A DNA stretch of 64,000 nucleotides from Calendula officinalis (lineage: Eukaryota; Streptophyta; Magnoliopsida; Asterales; Asteraceae): positions 46,412,907 to 46,476,906 of the forward strand of contig OY970820.1 of NCBI GenBank assembly GCA_963853835.1, written 5' to 3'. Within the stretch, counting starts at the first letter, position 1. Each line of letters starts with the position of its first letter. Shown here piece after piece: positions 1 through 11,404 of this stretch. A program made the translations under genes and the position numbers. The notes beneath the pieces were generated by a model. The model saw only the letters and a list, made by a program, of their open reading frames with translations, made no database searches and was not told where the DNA came from.

Positions 1-448
1 GATCGAATAACTCAAACAAGTTACCGAATCACAGATCTACTGACACAGAGAAGTTACAGCGGATTAACACTCTTGTTATTTGATTAAGAACAATGTAAAC
101 TGTAATCGAATGAACAATATTAAGAACACAGTTTATCACAAAAAGCTTCAATGTATATTGATTATGTCGAACAATACACGCGTACGTTTACAATTCGTAA
201 GGAACTATTTATAATAGTCCTTGAAGCCTAAACTATTAACCTAGTTATTCTAGGAAACGATTACAATTGAATTACAAAAGATAAACATTCTATAACTAAC
301 TCTACTAGAATCTCGGACACGATCTTCACCATATATGAACATCAGTAATAAACTTGATCGTCAGTAGTAAGTCCTTCATCAGTAGTATTTGCTTTTCTGC
401 CCCATCAGTACTTTTTTCAATAAGTGTTAGAATGTTTATATCCTAACA
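1..448 (-). mobile_element. Copia LTR, minus strand, cut by window edge
   Basis: Read on the minus strand this begins with TGTTAGGATATAAAC at 448 and runs to the window edge. Its second half matches the LTR at 58520-59148: both have the stretch around 'ataaatagttccttacgaattg', the 'aagctttttgtg' stretch and repeated TACTACTGAT-type motifs. The inner end (CAGGATC-like in the other copy) lies just outside the window. It is either the 5' LTR of an element extending to the left or a solo LTR; the window cannot decide. It is visibly diverged from the right-hand copy. Confidence 0.8.
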
Positions 449-939
449 TCCAGCTTGCTTTTTTTTCTTTCTTTTAATCAAAACACCCTTCTCTAAACTT
501 TTCAATATAATATGGAAAAATGCTTGATGAACCAATACAATATCTCGATGTTGAAAAGCTTAATGTCTAATAGATGTTAACATCTAACATTTCATTAATA
601 TTACTTTCAAGTAACTTTTACCATTGATATTATTTGGTGTTTACAACTCCCATTTTTTAACTCTAGTATTACATTAATAATATACTTTAAGTCGATAAAA
701 AAATTGTTTTATTTGGCACCACGCATATAATGGCACAAGGGCTCAAAATATTATTAGTGAATATACTAATGACAAAAATTAATGGGCAGAAATTTGTCGA
801 TGACAAAAATCTTAGGAACACACGAGGTTTTATATACCATGTTTCCAATTGTAATAAACTAATTGAAACACCTCAAATTTTAATACAAAATATTTGCCTA
901 AAATATATCATTTTTCATAAATAGAAGAACTATTCCAAA
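449..939. other. AT-rich stretch with no recognisable gene
   Basis: I see no coding sequence with recognisable homology here. The left edge of the Gypsy-type LTR that follows could lie anywhere from about 640 onward, because a TG-start resembling the end of that LTR family occurs at about 639 and an ATTAA/TTAAT duplication candidate occurs near 776. Confidence 0.4.
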
Positions 940-2581
940 ATATGGATTTACAAAAACCTTTGGTATGGAAAATCAGAGTATAAAGTTTGGTGTTACAAAA
1001 TAGATCAAAACCAAAGCTAAGCATAAATCCAAACTAGTGTTCTTCTACTCTAGGCCCGGAATCTCTATACACGCGTACCTAAACCTTCGATCCCGAACCT
1101 GAGTACATAGCAAAACAAACAAGGAGTACGTGAGACAAAACGTCTCGTGAGCTACATGGGTTTAGACCCAATAATAATAGTAATCGTATGACATATAAAC
1201 AAACATATAAGTAAATCGTCCATCTATTTAGTCACCCTATTGTGACTCTAATACTTTGCTTTCCAAGCAATCATATCTAGTTATCGGGTTGCCCCCGAAC
1301 TAACTAGAACCACCTTGACTTATTAGCCGAAATCCATCGCCATTAATAAGCCTCAATATACCGGCAAGAGGGATTCGTCCAATCTACCAATACCTGCCTT
1401 ACTCACCGGACTACCTCCAGTTAGCAAGACTACTATCGTGGTTGAGTCGATGGGAATGCACCCAACTGCCCCTCACACCACACCTCATGACCGAGGGTCC
1501 CCCGCATCATCACATCATCTCAACATATCATAACTCAATGGTTATGTCAATCTAGCTCTCGGCTATCACGTCTATCATCAAACAAGTTAGTTCAATACTA
1601 TTATCGGTATAACTAACTACTAACTACTAGTCTACACAATTAAGCAAATAGACCATAACGCAAGTAATAAAATGTATTTCATACGCTATGTACTCAGTAA
1701 ATTTCCACACGTACTCACCTTAGCAAATAATGCTCCAACCGTGTTCTTGACACCAAAACTCTTGCTTCCACAATTCGGTCAAACTTCCAAGACTTCACCA
1801 AAAGCCTAATACAATAATCATACAATGTTCAACATCACATACTACTAATAATGTATCCATTTATCACTAGATACCATCAACTAACACTTTCCCCCAATTA
1901 TGGTGATTTACCAAACCCTAGGTTTAACCAACTCTTAAGATTCTTACAAATCGAAATCATACACTTGTTCCCTTTGTTAATATACCATCTATTAAGTGTA
2001 TACATTATCTATTCACCATAAACCATAACCCCCAATAGCTAGGGTTTCAAACCCATCTATCAAAATACATAGATCTAAAATTATAAAGATCAAGGAGTGA
2101 AGATATACCTTTAATCTTCACTTAGGAGTGAAATCTACCAAGCTTTGATGGAGAAATCAACTAAGATCAGCACTTGCACTCAAAAATCGCCAATGGAAGA
2201 AACTAGGGTTTACTATTGCATTTAATGAGCTAAAACCCGAATTTATTGCAGATGACAGGAGTTCACGGCGTGAACTAAGTTCACGGCGTGAACTTTGCGC
2301 TTCGTTATCACTTCCCGATCGCTACCTGAACGTGAACTTCGATCGCCAGATACCACAATCCCTGTAGGGAGTTCACGACCGTGAACTAAAGTTCACGCCG
2401 TGAACTTCCCTTGTACAGCAGGGCTGCACTTTTCGGTCTAGGTCTCGACCCGGTTTCGTCCATAACTTTCTCATACGGTCTCCAAACGACACGAAACCCA
2501 TTCCTACGTGTTTTATATGATTTATCCATAATTATCATATTTTTATACAATTTATTTATTTACAAATTTCGGGTCGTTACA
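940..2581 (-). mobile_element. Gypsy-type solo LTR (left border uncertain)
   Basis: The right border is clear: on the minus strand it starts TGTAACGACCCG at 2581, the usual LTR start of plant chromoviruses. Internal blocks match the LTRs at 37541-38783 and 44005-45776. These include 'cccgaacctgagtacatagc', the 'gtacgtgagacaa' block, the '(t)ctcgtgag..acatgggttt' block and the 'tactcaccttagcaaa' block. No gag or pol sequence adjoins it, so it is a solo or truncated LTR. The left border is not resolved. Confidence 0.7.
2261..2405. repeat. Four near-perfect 15-16 bp palindromes in the LTR
   Basis: GTTCACGGCGTGAAC occurs at 2261-2275 and 2279-2293. GTTCACGACCGTGAAC occurs at 2371-2386 and GTTCACGCCGTGAAC at 2391-2405. 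Each is a dyad with arms GTTCACG/CGTGAAC. They lie 176-320 bp inside the minus-strand start of the LTR, in the part expected to be U3. This is a candidate protein-binding or hairpin-forming array; no function is known to me. Confidence 0.85.
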
Positions 2582-2884
2582 TTAATGGATATAAATTAAA
2601 TTTCAGCAATAACATATGATTTAATAAGCAAATAATTTGACATTATATAATCTCTTGATCTTTTGTAAATTAAAGTTTGATAAATAAATAATATAAGTTT
2701 TATACACCGCAGCAAAGCACGGGCCCTATTATACTCGTTATATTAAAAAGCAGATATGTCTGGATGAGTTGAATTGTATTTTATTTTTACCATTGCATGT
2801 TAAACATGTAAGATAGAAAAAGTTAGTTACAAATTAACGGATTAAAAGCTATCTTAAAATTGGTTAATCAACAAAGATTATTGA

Positions 2885-3205
2885 GCAATATGATGCTAAT
2901 TATTTGTGTCTAGTTTATGTTGATACTCACCACAAGATGACACTTGTAATCCATTAATTCTTTTTCCTCATATCATTCATTGATTTTTACATTTGTATTA
3001 ATCAAGTGAGTGTGTACGTATGTACAAATAATAGGCATTAATATCATTTCTCAAAATTATTATTTTGATCACAAGGTTTTATATAAGACATGTCTCAAAA
3101 TCAATGAATGTTATAAGTAAAAAGAATTAGTAGATTATACATATCAATTTGTGATGAGTAGCAACATAAAGTAACAAAATAGTAGACATCAATATCATTT
3201 ATCTT
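2885..3205. mobile_element. Foldback MITE-like inverted repeat
   Basis: The left arm (about 2885-2992) and the right arm (about 3098-3205) are imperfect inverted copies of each other. The reverse complement of the right arm reproduces in order the left-arm landmarks 'tttatgttg.tactca', 'attaattcttttt' and 'cattcattgattttt'. The arms are about 105 bp with a spacer of about 100 bp. There is no coding capacity and I could not place a target-site duplication. Confidence 0.6.
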
Positions 3206-3656
3206 TATATAATTATCAGTTAATGTATTATAGTTATACATAAACTTCTTTATTATATATAATAAAAGAAGATTTTTGCCACATCATTAATGCCATGTCA
3301 TAATCCCATAGCCACATCATCAGTTACGCATGTCACCTGACACGTAAGCTTTCATTTCGACGTTACAGATAGGCGATTAACCAAGTATCGCTTTTCTCGG
3401 TTGGAAATCAAGCTCTGGGCGATATCAAGCTATGCATATTCGGAAGTCAACGATTCCGTTTCACACATGTTTTATATCATTCGATTCCGATTCCGTATGA
3501 TTTTTTGTTGCTGTTTGGTGTTTTTTTTTTTTAATTTTACTATCAATTTCTATGATTCCATGGTTCAATCACATTGTTTCGGATTTGTGTTAAATAGCGA
3601 TTATTTTCAATTTTGAATTAGGGTTCGTCATTATTAATTGCCCTTATCATTAGAAT

Positions 3657-3879
3657 TTGGGGGGTTTTGATGCGATTGAAAAGAACAGTTTCAAAGTTGT
3701 TCCAAGCATTAGATAAGAATTAGAATCTGAGCAGATCGTGAATTTTTGATCCATCATTAATACCTAATTTGGGGGGTTTTGATGCGATTGAAAAGAACAA
3801 TTTCAATGTTGTTCCAAACATTAGATTAGAATCTGAGCAGATCGTGAATTTTTGTTCCATCATTAATACCTGATAAATT
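3657..3879 (+). repeat. 112-bp tandem duplication inside the Helitron
   Basis: A unit beginning 'ggggttttgatgcgattg' at 3661 is repeated at 3773, an offset of 112 bp. The copies share the 'ttagaatctgagcagatcg' block and the 'ccatcattaatacct' block. A few substitutions and a short indel separate them. Confidence 0.85.
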
Positions 3880-4028
3880 CATTATGTTCAGGGGGTGTTT
3901 GAATTAGCTGACATAAGAAGATTTCAGCTTATTATTGCACTATTAAATAGTTTCAGTTTATTAATGTATGAAACTTTTTTTAGGAAAAACACAAACTCTT
4001 TTAAATTACCTAATCCTAATATTATAAT

Positions 4029-4183
4029 GGGTTTTGATAATGACAGCCCTAAGACATGCATAAAAACGTTGTATATTTATCCGTAACCAACTCCTGAATT
4101 TTAGGAACTACGCCCTCCATAAATTAATGTACAACTTATTATGCACTTAAAGATAGTCCTAAGGGCTGTCATTATCAAAACCC
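4029..4183. mobile_element. MULE-like MITE with 9-bp target duplication
   Basis: The ends are inverted repeats beginning GGGTTTTGATAATGACAG; at least 22 bp match exactly on both sides. The element is 155 bp and flanked by the 9-bp direct repeat TATTATAAT (4020-4028 and 4184-4192). A 9-bp duplication is typical of Mutator-like elements, so the assignment rests on that length. It is inserted in the surrounding Helitron and is therefore younger than it. A diverged relative lies at about 36031-36178. Confidence 0.85.
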
Positions 4184-4249
4184 TATTATAATTAGTGATG
4201 TGAATTTTTTTTGGTCAACTTTAATAATCAGATATATGTTTTTTTCAGG

Positions 4250-4435
4250 CAAATCTCGAATATTCTTTCCTGGCAGAGTATCTCTCAGACAGTCATAAAT
4301 AAAACTTGGTGAGCATCATATCTAAATTGGAGGAGCTTTTGTACCTGGTTCGTCTTGAATCCGACAGGTACGGGTCGGAGGATTTAGTGGCCAGTCCGTC
4401 TTTAAGCCGTGAAAGGAAAGAATGTGAGGTTTCTT
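4250..4435 (+). pseudogene. Possible captured host exon(s), unidentified
   Basis: After a pyrimidine-rich stretch ending in CAG (4249) a reading frame encodes ANLEYSFLAEYLSDSHK and then stops. About 20 bases later a second open stretch includes SKLEELLYLVRLESDRYGSE and ends ECE before a GT. The amino-acid composition and splice-like borders suggest fragments of a captured cellular gene inside the Helitron. I do not recognise the protein, and chance open frames remain possible. Confidence 0.3.
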
Positions 4436-4929
4436 TCATTTGTGATTTTTTAAATTCGTTTTTCTTTGTCTCAAATGGTGTAGGAATATTGTTGCTGCTA
4501 GGCCTTTGAAATAAGATTCATTTGCTTAAGTAAAGATTATGAGGTAACGTTATGTTGTTATTTTAAGCCCTACAATATAATTACAGTTGTTGCTAAAATT
4601 GAATTGAATCTATCATAGGTGGATATAATTGCTATCGATTATTCAAAATTAATGAAGAATTGAAGATACCGTTGATTCAATCTGCAATTGAGGTGGTATA
4701 CATCACAGGATCATTGTATGAAAGAGAGCAAATAAGTTTCATATGTGAACAGATTTGATAACTGCAAGAACCCTATAGACTCTAATATGGCCATGCCGTG
4801 GTTATTTCAAAAGTACAAAATTTTTGATGAATAAAGTTTCTTGTAGAAGTAAAAGATTATGAAAATTATGATACTTTTATGAAATTTTATAAGCCGCCCG
4901 TGATTTATCACGGGTTATAGGCTAGTTAA

Positions 4930-5093
4930 TAAATAGTCATAAAAATTGTTGGTACAACTTACAATCAAGCCTAGCAGTACCAAGGTGATTAGGTATTCTA
5001 CAGGATTGTGGGTTCAAGTCATGACATGGACAAAATGGTGTACATTAGAGAGTGTGTGTTTGTCGTTGAAAAAAAAAAGAAAAAAAATAGGGA
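4930..5093 (+). mobile_element. tRNA-derived SINE-like sequence
   Basis: This short sequence lies directly behind the Helitron end. It has an A-box-like stretch (around 'agcagtaccaaggtgatta', 4974-4992), then a B-box-like GGGTTCAAGTC (5011-5021) about 30 bases on, the spacing of a tRNA-type internal promoter. It ends in an A-rich tail ('aaaaaaaaaagaaaaaaaat'). No protein-coding content is recognisable. Confidence 0.5.
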
Positions 5094-5601
5094 AAAAAAC
5101 GTACAATCAGACCCATAATATGTACGTAAAAAGTTACTAATTTGATTATATGGCTAGCTAATTAGTTAATTTTACCAACATACTTATTTTATCACTTCCA
5201 TAGAATCTAAAATTTGTTTAATACACGTGAACTTTAAATACATATCTTTTCATTTAATCATAAAGAATAACTTAGTTTTTTAATTTGGTTGACTCATATG
5301 AAATCTCAGGTTTAATTCGCAAGAGCAAAATATATACTCTTTTATGACTTTGGAGGTTTACCCACACCAACTCCAGACAACCTAATTATAAAAAATACTT
5401 TTATAAAGTTTTTGACAAGTTGGCCAGTTGACTTAATTATTTATTAGTATAAATATAAATATATCACGATCGATTTATATAATTAAATTCCGTGTATTAA
5501 AGGGTAAATAAAAAAAAGAATAAAATAGCTTGGCCGCCCTACACCACTCATTCTCTGTGTCAGTTTAACTACAAACGGCCCTCCATTCCCTACCGTTACA
5601 C

Positions 5602-5608
5602 TATAAAT
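5602..5608 (+). promoter_or_regulatory. TATA box of the MAP70 gene
   Basis: TATAAAT lies 55 bases before the ATG at 5663, in a C/A-rich leader ('caccaccttcaatctc'). Transcription would be expected to start roughly 25-35 bases downstream, giving a very short 5' leader. Confidence 0.6.
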
Positions 5609-5662
5609 GTCCCTCAAAACAAAACTCATCATTCACCACCTTCAATCTCTAACTATAATTCA

Positions 5663-8600
5663 ATGGCTACTGTTCAAGTGAGCAACCGTACAATTTCCGA
5701 TTCTTCGCCGTTAAGGAAGTCGCCGTCCTTCCGGTGCGGTCGGAAAAAGTCAATTTCACGAACGGCTACTGAAATTGACGATATCATTAATCACTTGCAT
5801 GTTCGTTTCGAGCTCAATCGTCTCGAAAACCAATTGCGAGGTCAATTAAGTTAAATAAGTTTCATTTCATTATAATTCTCTATCTGCTCGATTCGACATA
5901 ATTTTTAGTTGATTAGACTGTTGAAATTTGAATTCATTCTCAAATTTAGTATTCTCAAGCATCAAAAGGCATGCGGATTTTGTTACAATTCAAGTTTCTC
6001 AAGGCAACATTGATATGGATTTTGTTGCAAATTTACTCTAAATTTGTTATGTATATATACCGTTTCTGTTGCAGATTTATATTAATTTTATTGAATCGAT
6101 TTTCGAATTGGAAATCAAGCTGTTTACCATATACTTTAGGCAATATAATGGACGGCATTTCTGGTTTTTGTGAAAGATGAGAAATAGGTTGCTAATTTAG
6201 GTAACTGGATGCATAAAAATAGAAGAAGCAGAAGTAGGTTCTTATATGCCATAAGAAGAAGTTAATTGCCTAATATTGACATAAGTTGTTTTTTTCTTAT
6301 AGAGAGACTTAATTAATCAACCTATTCTATCAAAATTTGACAGATTCACATTTAATTTTGCATTTATCTTAATCTCCTTGCTATGTTAATATTTTTCTCT
6401 TTATGCAATTTGTTCTATTTTCATAAGTTTTAAACTTCTTTGATAATAACATTGTGTTTTTCTTCTGTTTTAGATAAAGATAGGGAATTGGGAGATGCTT
6501 ATACAGAAATCAAAGCATTAAAGCACCATGAGCACCTTAAAGAGAAGGTGGTGGAAGAGGTATACAAACGTACTGATACTGTTTTTTACTGGGCTAAGTG
6601 CAAGAAATATATCCAATTATTGCATATTTTAGTGTATGTAATGTACAACTTATGGTTATGTTGTTGCAGCTAAATGATGAGTTAAACAAAGTAGATGAAA
6701 AGCTTAAGAAAACCGAATCCCTTTTGGAAACCAAGGTACCCGGAGAAAAGTAATTTTGTACTTTTATGAAGCTCTTATTCTCTAATGGATTACCTCGACA
6801 TCTATAACACGAATTAATTAAGTTATTATTTGTGCTTACAGAATTTAGAGATTAAAAAGATTAATGGTGAGAAAAAGCAAGCTTTGGCTGCACAATTTGC
6901 TGCAGAAGCCACTCTTCGAAGAGTTCATGCTGCCCAAAAAGATGATGAAATACCTCCAATTGAGGCCATTCTTGCTCCATTGGAAGCAGAACTCAAGTTA
7001 CTTAAAATGGAGGTAAAAAAACAGGTTATTGTATTAAAAAGTAACCAACTTTGTTTTGATTTGTGTTTATTGCAAGAATAGTCCCTGTGGTTTGGCCAAA
7101 TTGCACGTTTGGTCATCATCTTTTTGGCAATAATTTGCATGTATTTTTTTTATTACAAAACTGCAATATTTTGGGTGTATTAGGTAGCAAAGTTGCAAGA
7201 TGACAATCGAGCACTGGATCGTGTTAGTAAATCGAAAGAAAGTGCTCTTTTAGAGGCAGAGAAAACAGTTGGAATAGCTATGGCAAAAGCATCATTGGTT
7301 GATAATCTTCAGAACAAAAATCAGGAGCTCATGAAACAAATTGACATATGCCAGGTTAAGATTACATTTATATTATATATAAGAGTAAATTACTCAAATG
7401 GTTCTTTATATTTGTACCATATTACATATTTGGTCTTTTAGCTTCATAAATTACACTGGTAGTCCTTATTTCTAAAACTATTGACACATTTGGTCCTTTA
7501 ATTAAACAGACGTTAACTTTTCCCCTCAAATAAACGGGTTTTTATGGGTTTCAAATTGGTGAAAGGAAAGGGAAAAGGACAGATTTACCCCTTCGTGCAT
7601 CACACTTGACGGGAAAAATAAACGTCTGTTTAGGTAAAGGACCAAACGTGTCAATACTTTAGAAATAAGGACTACAAGTGTAATTTATGAAACTAAAGGA
7701 CCAAATATGTAATATGGTAGAAACCTAAAGGACCAAATATGTAATATGGTAGAAACCTAAAGGACCAAATATGTAATATGCAGGAAGAAAACAGAATATT
7801 GGATAAAATGAACAGACAAAAAGTGTCAGAGGTTGAAAAACTAAGTCAAACGGTTCACGAGCTTGAAGAAGCTGTTTTAGCTGGTGGAGCTGCTGCTAAT
7901 GCTGTTCGTGATTATGAACGCAGAATGCAAGAAGTAAATGTATGTTTTGTAATTAAATTGGATATATATATTTTTTTATTTTTTAAATCAAAATTAAATT
8001 GAAAAGTTTGTGTAGGAAGAGAAGAGAGTATTGGAGCGTGAACTAGCTCGTGCTATAATATCTGCAAATCGTGTTGCGGTTGTTGTGGCAAATGATTGGA
8101 AAGATAGTGATAATAAAGTAATGCCTGTAAAGCAGTGGTTGGAGGAAAGACGGATTTTTCAGGCATTTCTTTTCTTTTTTATTTAATTATTAATAAATGA
8201 TTTATATATTTTGCATTGATTTGATTCATTTATATCCTGAGGATATTTCTTTGCTTTTTCAGGGAGAAATGCAGCATCTAAAAGAGAAACTAACCATTGC
8301 AGAACGCACTGCAAAGGCAGAATCACAGTTAAAAGTGAGGGATTTTAATCTTTCATAAATTTATCCTAATATTTTTTTATTTAAAACTTATTTGTGTCAG
8401 GATAAATACCAATTACGGTTCAAAGTTTTGGAAGAAAGATTCAAATCATCATCCCGCAATACCCTTCCAGAAAGAACCAGTCGTTCTTCTCGCCAGTCTC
8501 TTGGAGGAGTTGAGAATTTATCAAGATCATCATCCTGTAGTCTAAGAAGTTTACTTAAAAATGGGAGTAATTTCTCTTCAAAAGTATATGATTCTAGCAA

Positions 8601-9362
8601 ATTAGTAGTTTCTGAGACAGCTGGTGATGAGAAAAACAAGTTAAATCATGAAGATTTTGTATCTGGAATGTTGTATGATATGTTACAAAAGGAAGTTTTG
8701 AGCTTACGAAAAGCTTGCCATCAAAAAGATCAAAACCTTGAAGAAAAACACAACACAATTGAGGTTAGCAAGTCAAGTCACTCTTCCTTGTATTATCTAA
8801 AAGTGGAAAAACGGGCAGTTTGACCCGAAACACCTTTTGTCCAGAATATTTCATTTTTTACAAATAATTAGCGAGTCAGATGTGGTTACAAATATTATAT
8901 TATTTGAAAATAATAGTATAATTTTTTGACCTTGCGAAAAACTTGCCGTAAAACAGATCAGAACTTAAAAACAAATAAGACACCAATAAAAAGGTTGGTA
9001 GGGTCAAGTTGACCTTGCGAGAGAATTTACGCATTTAAAAGTAATACACTAAAAAATTAGCTAGTATTGATATTTGAAGTGTTAGATATAAAACATAAGC
9101 TGGCATTTTGTGGTTGCAGATATTGTCAAAAAATGTAGAGAGGGCAATGGAAGTAGAGAGCAAAAAAACAAGGAGAGAGGTTGCTGTAAAGGAAAAAGAA
9201 CTTGCTGCATTGCGTCATGGAAAAAATCATTCAGGAAGTCTTCTCAGGTTGTTAAATCTTCATAAATTAATAATGCTTATATAAATTCTTTAATTAGTTT
9301 CTTGGTCTGTGAGGTGATCGTTCTAACTTGTAATTTGTTTATTGATGTTTAGGACGACTTGA
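5663..9362 (+). CDS. MAP70: Microtubule-associated protein 70 (MAP70) family, 11 exons
   Basis: MAP70 proteins are plant-specific coiled-coil proteins that bind cortical microtubules and help shape secondary wall patterns. Inferred exons: 5663-5840, 6474-6559, 6670-6735, 6842-7012, 7184-7354, 7784-7939, 8016-8162, 8263-8334, 8401-8763, 9120-9247, 9353-9362. They join without a stop into about 515 residues, close to the Arabidopsis MAP70-5 length. Family blocks appear in order: ELNRLENQLRDKDRELG, NLEIKKINGEKKQALAAQFA, APLEAELKLLKMEVAKLQDD, LQNKNQELMKQI, ELEEAVLAGGAAANAVRDYE, NRVAVVVANDWKD, MPVKQWLEERR, SGMLYDMLQKEVLSLRKACH. The region is almost wholly coiled coil with a Ser/Arg-rich linker (exon 9). 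Intron 7 uses a GC donor and intron 5 carries a MITE. The last exon would add only RTT and a stop, so the exact C-terminus is uncertain; read-through into intron 10 would give a different short tail. Confidence 0.92.
7400..7783. mobile_element. Foldback MITE plus 32-bp tandem repeats in MAP70 intron 5
   Basis: An inverted repeat has arms of about 110 bp (about 7400-7510 and 7625-7725), recognised by 'tttggtcctttaattaaacagacg' and its inverted counterpart. Its right end is tandemly repeated: units starting AAAGGACCAAATATGTAA lie at 7695, 7727 and 7759 (32-bp period). The third copy runs directly into the CAG acceptor of exon 6 at 7781-7783. A related half-element may lie in intron 4 around 7080-7180. 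Confidence 0.75.
8163..8262 (+). other. GC-AG intron 7 of MAP70
   Basis: Joining CAG at 8162 to GGA at 8263 restores the conserved EERR-x-x-QGEM stretch of the family and keeps the frame. The intron therefore begins GC (8163-8164) instead of GT. It ends in the usual TTTTTCAG. GC-AG introns are a known minor class, about 1% of plant introns. Confidence 0.8.
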
Positions 9363-10105
9363 AGAGACAGATTATTGAGCTGGCTATAGTAAGATTTTAT
9401 TCATTATTTATGTAATGGTATCATTTGTGTCTCTTGTTGTATGGAATAATATTGTCAGAGTTGTTATATAGGGGTATTGAATGTAACTGCTTATTCGATG
9501 GTTGTGTCATACTAGCTAGTCTTAACCAAATACACTAAAATGAAATTAGAATTACTTGTATACATATTCTTTTTACCTTATTTTAGAGACGTTTCACTCA
9601 TTTTTCTCCTTTTTAATAAATATATTAGAATTTTGTGTGACATTAATGCAGCCGAAAGAAAAGGTCAAGCTTAGATCACGTGGTAGGGGTATTAAATTCA
9701 TGTTTTTAGCATGAGTTTAACACAACCTAGCCTCCTTGGTAACACTCATGTTAAACACATGGTGGAGCTTTAGCAGTTGGGGATGTACCCATTGCAATAC
9801 TCGCACGCCATCCCCTTGGCGAAATCAATTTCGCGAGGTTCAGCATCGCTAAAGCCGGTTAACGGGCAATAACGAGCCCTACATCAAGTGCTCTTAGTAT
9901 AGGTGTCGCAGTAACCATATGGAGTGATTACGTTACCACTCCAAATACTCTTATTAAAATGTACCCATACTCAGGTAGATAATATGTACAAATTCAGTCA
10001 TTTAAAAAATAGATTTCATATCACATGTTATTACAACTTATACTTTGAATATTAACTAATATTTATTTGTATACATATAAACAAAAAATGCCTTTTAAAA
10101 ACCAA
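9363..10105. other. MAP70 downstream region with an unexplained inverted repeat
   Basis: The first part is MAP70 3' flank. At about 9693-9765 two similar blocks ('catgtttttagcatgagttt' and, inverted, 'actcatgttaaacacatgg') form an inverted repeat. The following 200 bases (about 9780-9960) are unusually GC-rich for this region ('cgccatccccttggcgaaat') and have no recognisable coding match. This may be an old transposon fragment; I cannot classify it. Confidence 0.35.
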
Positions 10106-10499
10106 CTAGTAGCAACTACGCCGCGCGATGCCGCGGGGATTTTGTACGACGTTCAAAAGATAATTTACATCAGTCTACATTTTAATTGTATAAAGTCTAG
10201 TTGTATGTGTGGTATGTGTTATTTTTTATTGTATCAAAATTGTTTTTATCCTTAATTATTATAGGTTCGTATCCGTTAATTTTACTTTGTGTAGGAATGT
10301 GTCAAGTCAACCCAAAGACTTTATAATAAAAATAAGATCATATAATTTGTTATTTGACGAAAGCAACCAAAGATTTTATGATAAAAATAAGATCATATGG
10401 TATAGGAATGTGTGTTACCCAAATACACCTAAAAATTTTACGATAAAAATAAGTCAACTTAAAAAAATATTATTCGGCCGATGACTAATGTTATATAGA
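10106..10499 (-). mobile_element. Short non-autonomous Helitron, minus strand
   Basis: On the minus strand it would start TCTATATAACATTAG at 10499, preceded by A, and end with CTAG at 10109-10106, followed by T. About 14 bases before that end is a GC-rich hairpin with core CGCG-GCAT-CGCG (10121-10135). Both flanks fit insertion between A and T. The 394-bp body contains three diverged copies of a block around 'ataaaaataagatcatat' and no gene. Confidence 0.55.
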
Positions 10500-11209
10500 T
10501 AATTTGTAACATGGTAAATATTCTAAATAATGTCCTTATTTATGACGAAAGCATAGAACAATTGAAAACATGGTAAAGACTTTCAGTAAATATCCTGATT
10601 TAAGACGGAAGCAAAGAGCGATGGAAGCAAAGTCAAATAAAGTTGCGCAAGAAGAAAATAAAAATTCCACCAGCTAACTACTGTTCATCCTATTTACAAA
10701 ATGTATATCTTATATCTTATCTTATATAAGCAGCCTAGGTATGAATGAGTTTTGACAACAAATCAATTTGGAGCTACCTTATTGTTTGAAAATGCCACGT
10801 GTAATCCGCCCATTGGCCGCCCACTTAGCCTATTTCGAAGACCAAATTCCTGCAGTTAAACATATGCGATTTTTATGGCTTAACAAATCTTCCTAAATCA
10901 CCGAATAGGCTGTAAAATTAACTTTTTAATTTATTTGATTCTTTCCTTTAAAATCTATTTAATACCATCAAAAATACTGGACCTTACACCGTGATAATTA
11001 CGGCTTTTTTGTGATAATTATAGTAAAAATTCAAAAAATTAAATACAATCTTTTAAAATAAATACTCAACCAAAATTCCGATTTAGCCTACACGGTATAA
11101 CATAATCTATTCCTTAAATCCCGTGATTTCACTTAACTTTACCATTTTTTAAAATTCGATAACCATTGGTCCCTATATAAACCATGCAAATATGGTTGAA
11201 ATACTTACA

Positions 11210-11404
11210 GTTGATTAAAAGCCAATTACGATTCCTTGCATCAAAGAACAGCATCAGGTGAAGGTACATATTCATTCCTTTGATTTTTGCTACGCTTAAT
11301 AGCATGTGGTATTCCTTTGTGTCAACTGCAGTCAACATCTTGATGCTGTTATCTTCATAGATGTCTCCCAGTTTCAAATCATAAACAGCAATACCATAAA
11401 ACAA
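11210..11404 (-). pseudogene. Possible reversed captured exon, unidentified
   Basis: On the minus strand an open stretch reads IAVYDLKLGDIYEDNSIKML, continues through KEYHMLLSVAKIKGMNMYLH and ends RNRNWLLINC at a strong donor GTAAGT (about 11214-11209). Its codon pattern is more gene-like than the AT-rich surroundings. It lies against the direction of the Helitron genes, as expected for captured host sequence. I do not recognise the source gene. Confidence 0.35.

Larger units (their letters stand above)
3247..4925 (+). mobile_element. Non-autonomous Helitron
   Basis: The 3' end is typical of the superfamily: a 7-bp stem (CCCGTGA at 4897-4903, TCACGGG at 4908-4914, TTTA loop), then seven bases, then CTAG at 4922-4925, followed by a host T. 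The best 5' end is TCTTTATTATATATAA at 3247, a usual Helitron start. The base before it is T rather than the expected A, so this end is less sure. There are no terminal inverted repeats or target duplication, as expected. It encodes no Rep/helicase and carries a 112-bp tandem duplication, a MITE and possible captured exons. Confidence 0.7.

Noticed and set aside
2700..2740. Possible Helitron 3' end ('cgcagcaaagcacgggccct' followed by TATTATACTCG)
   Set aside because: The terminus would be CTCG rather than CTRR, the hairpin is weak and no 5' end can be paired with it.
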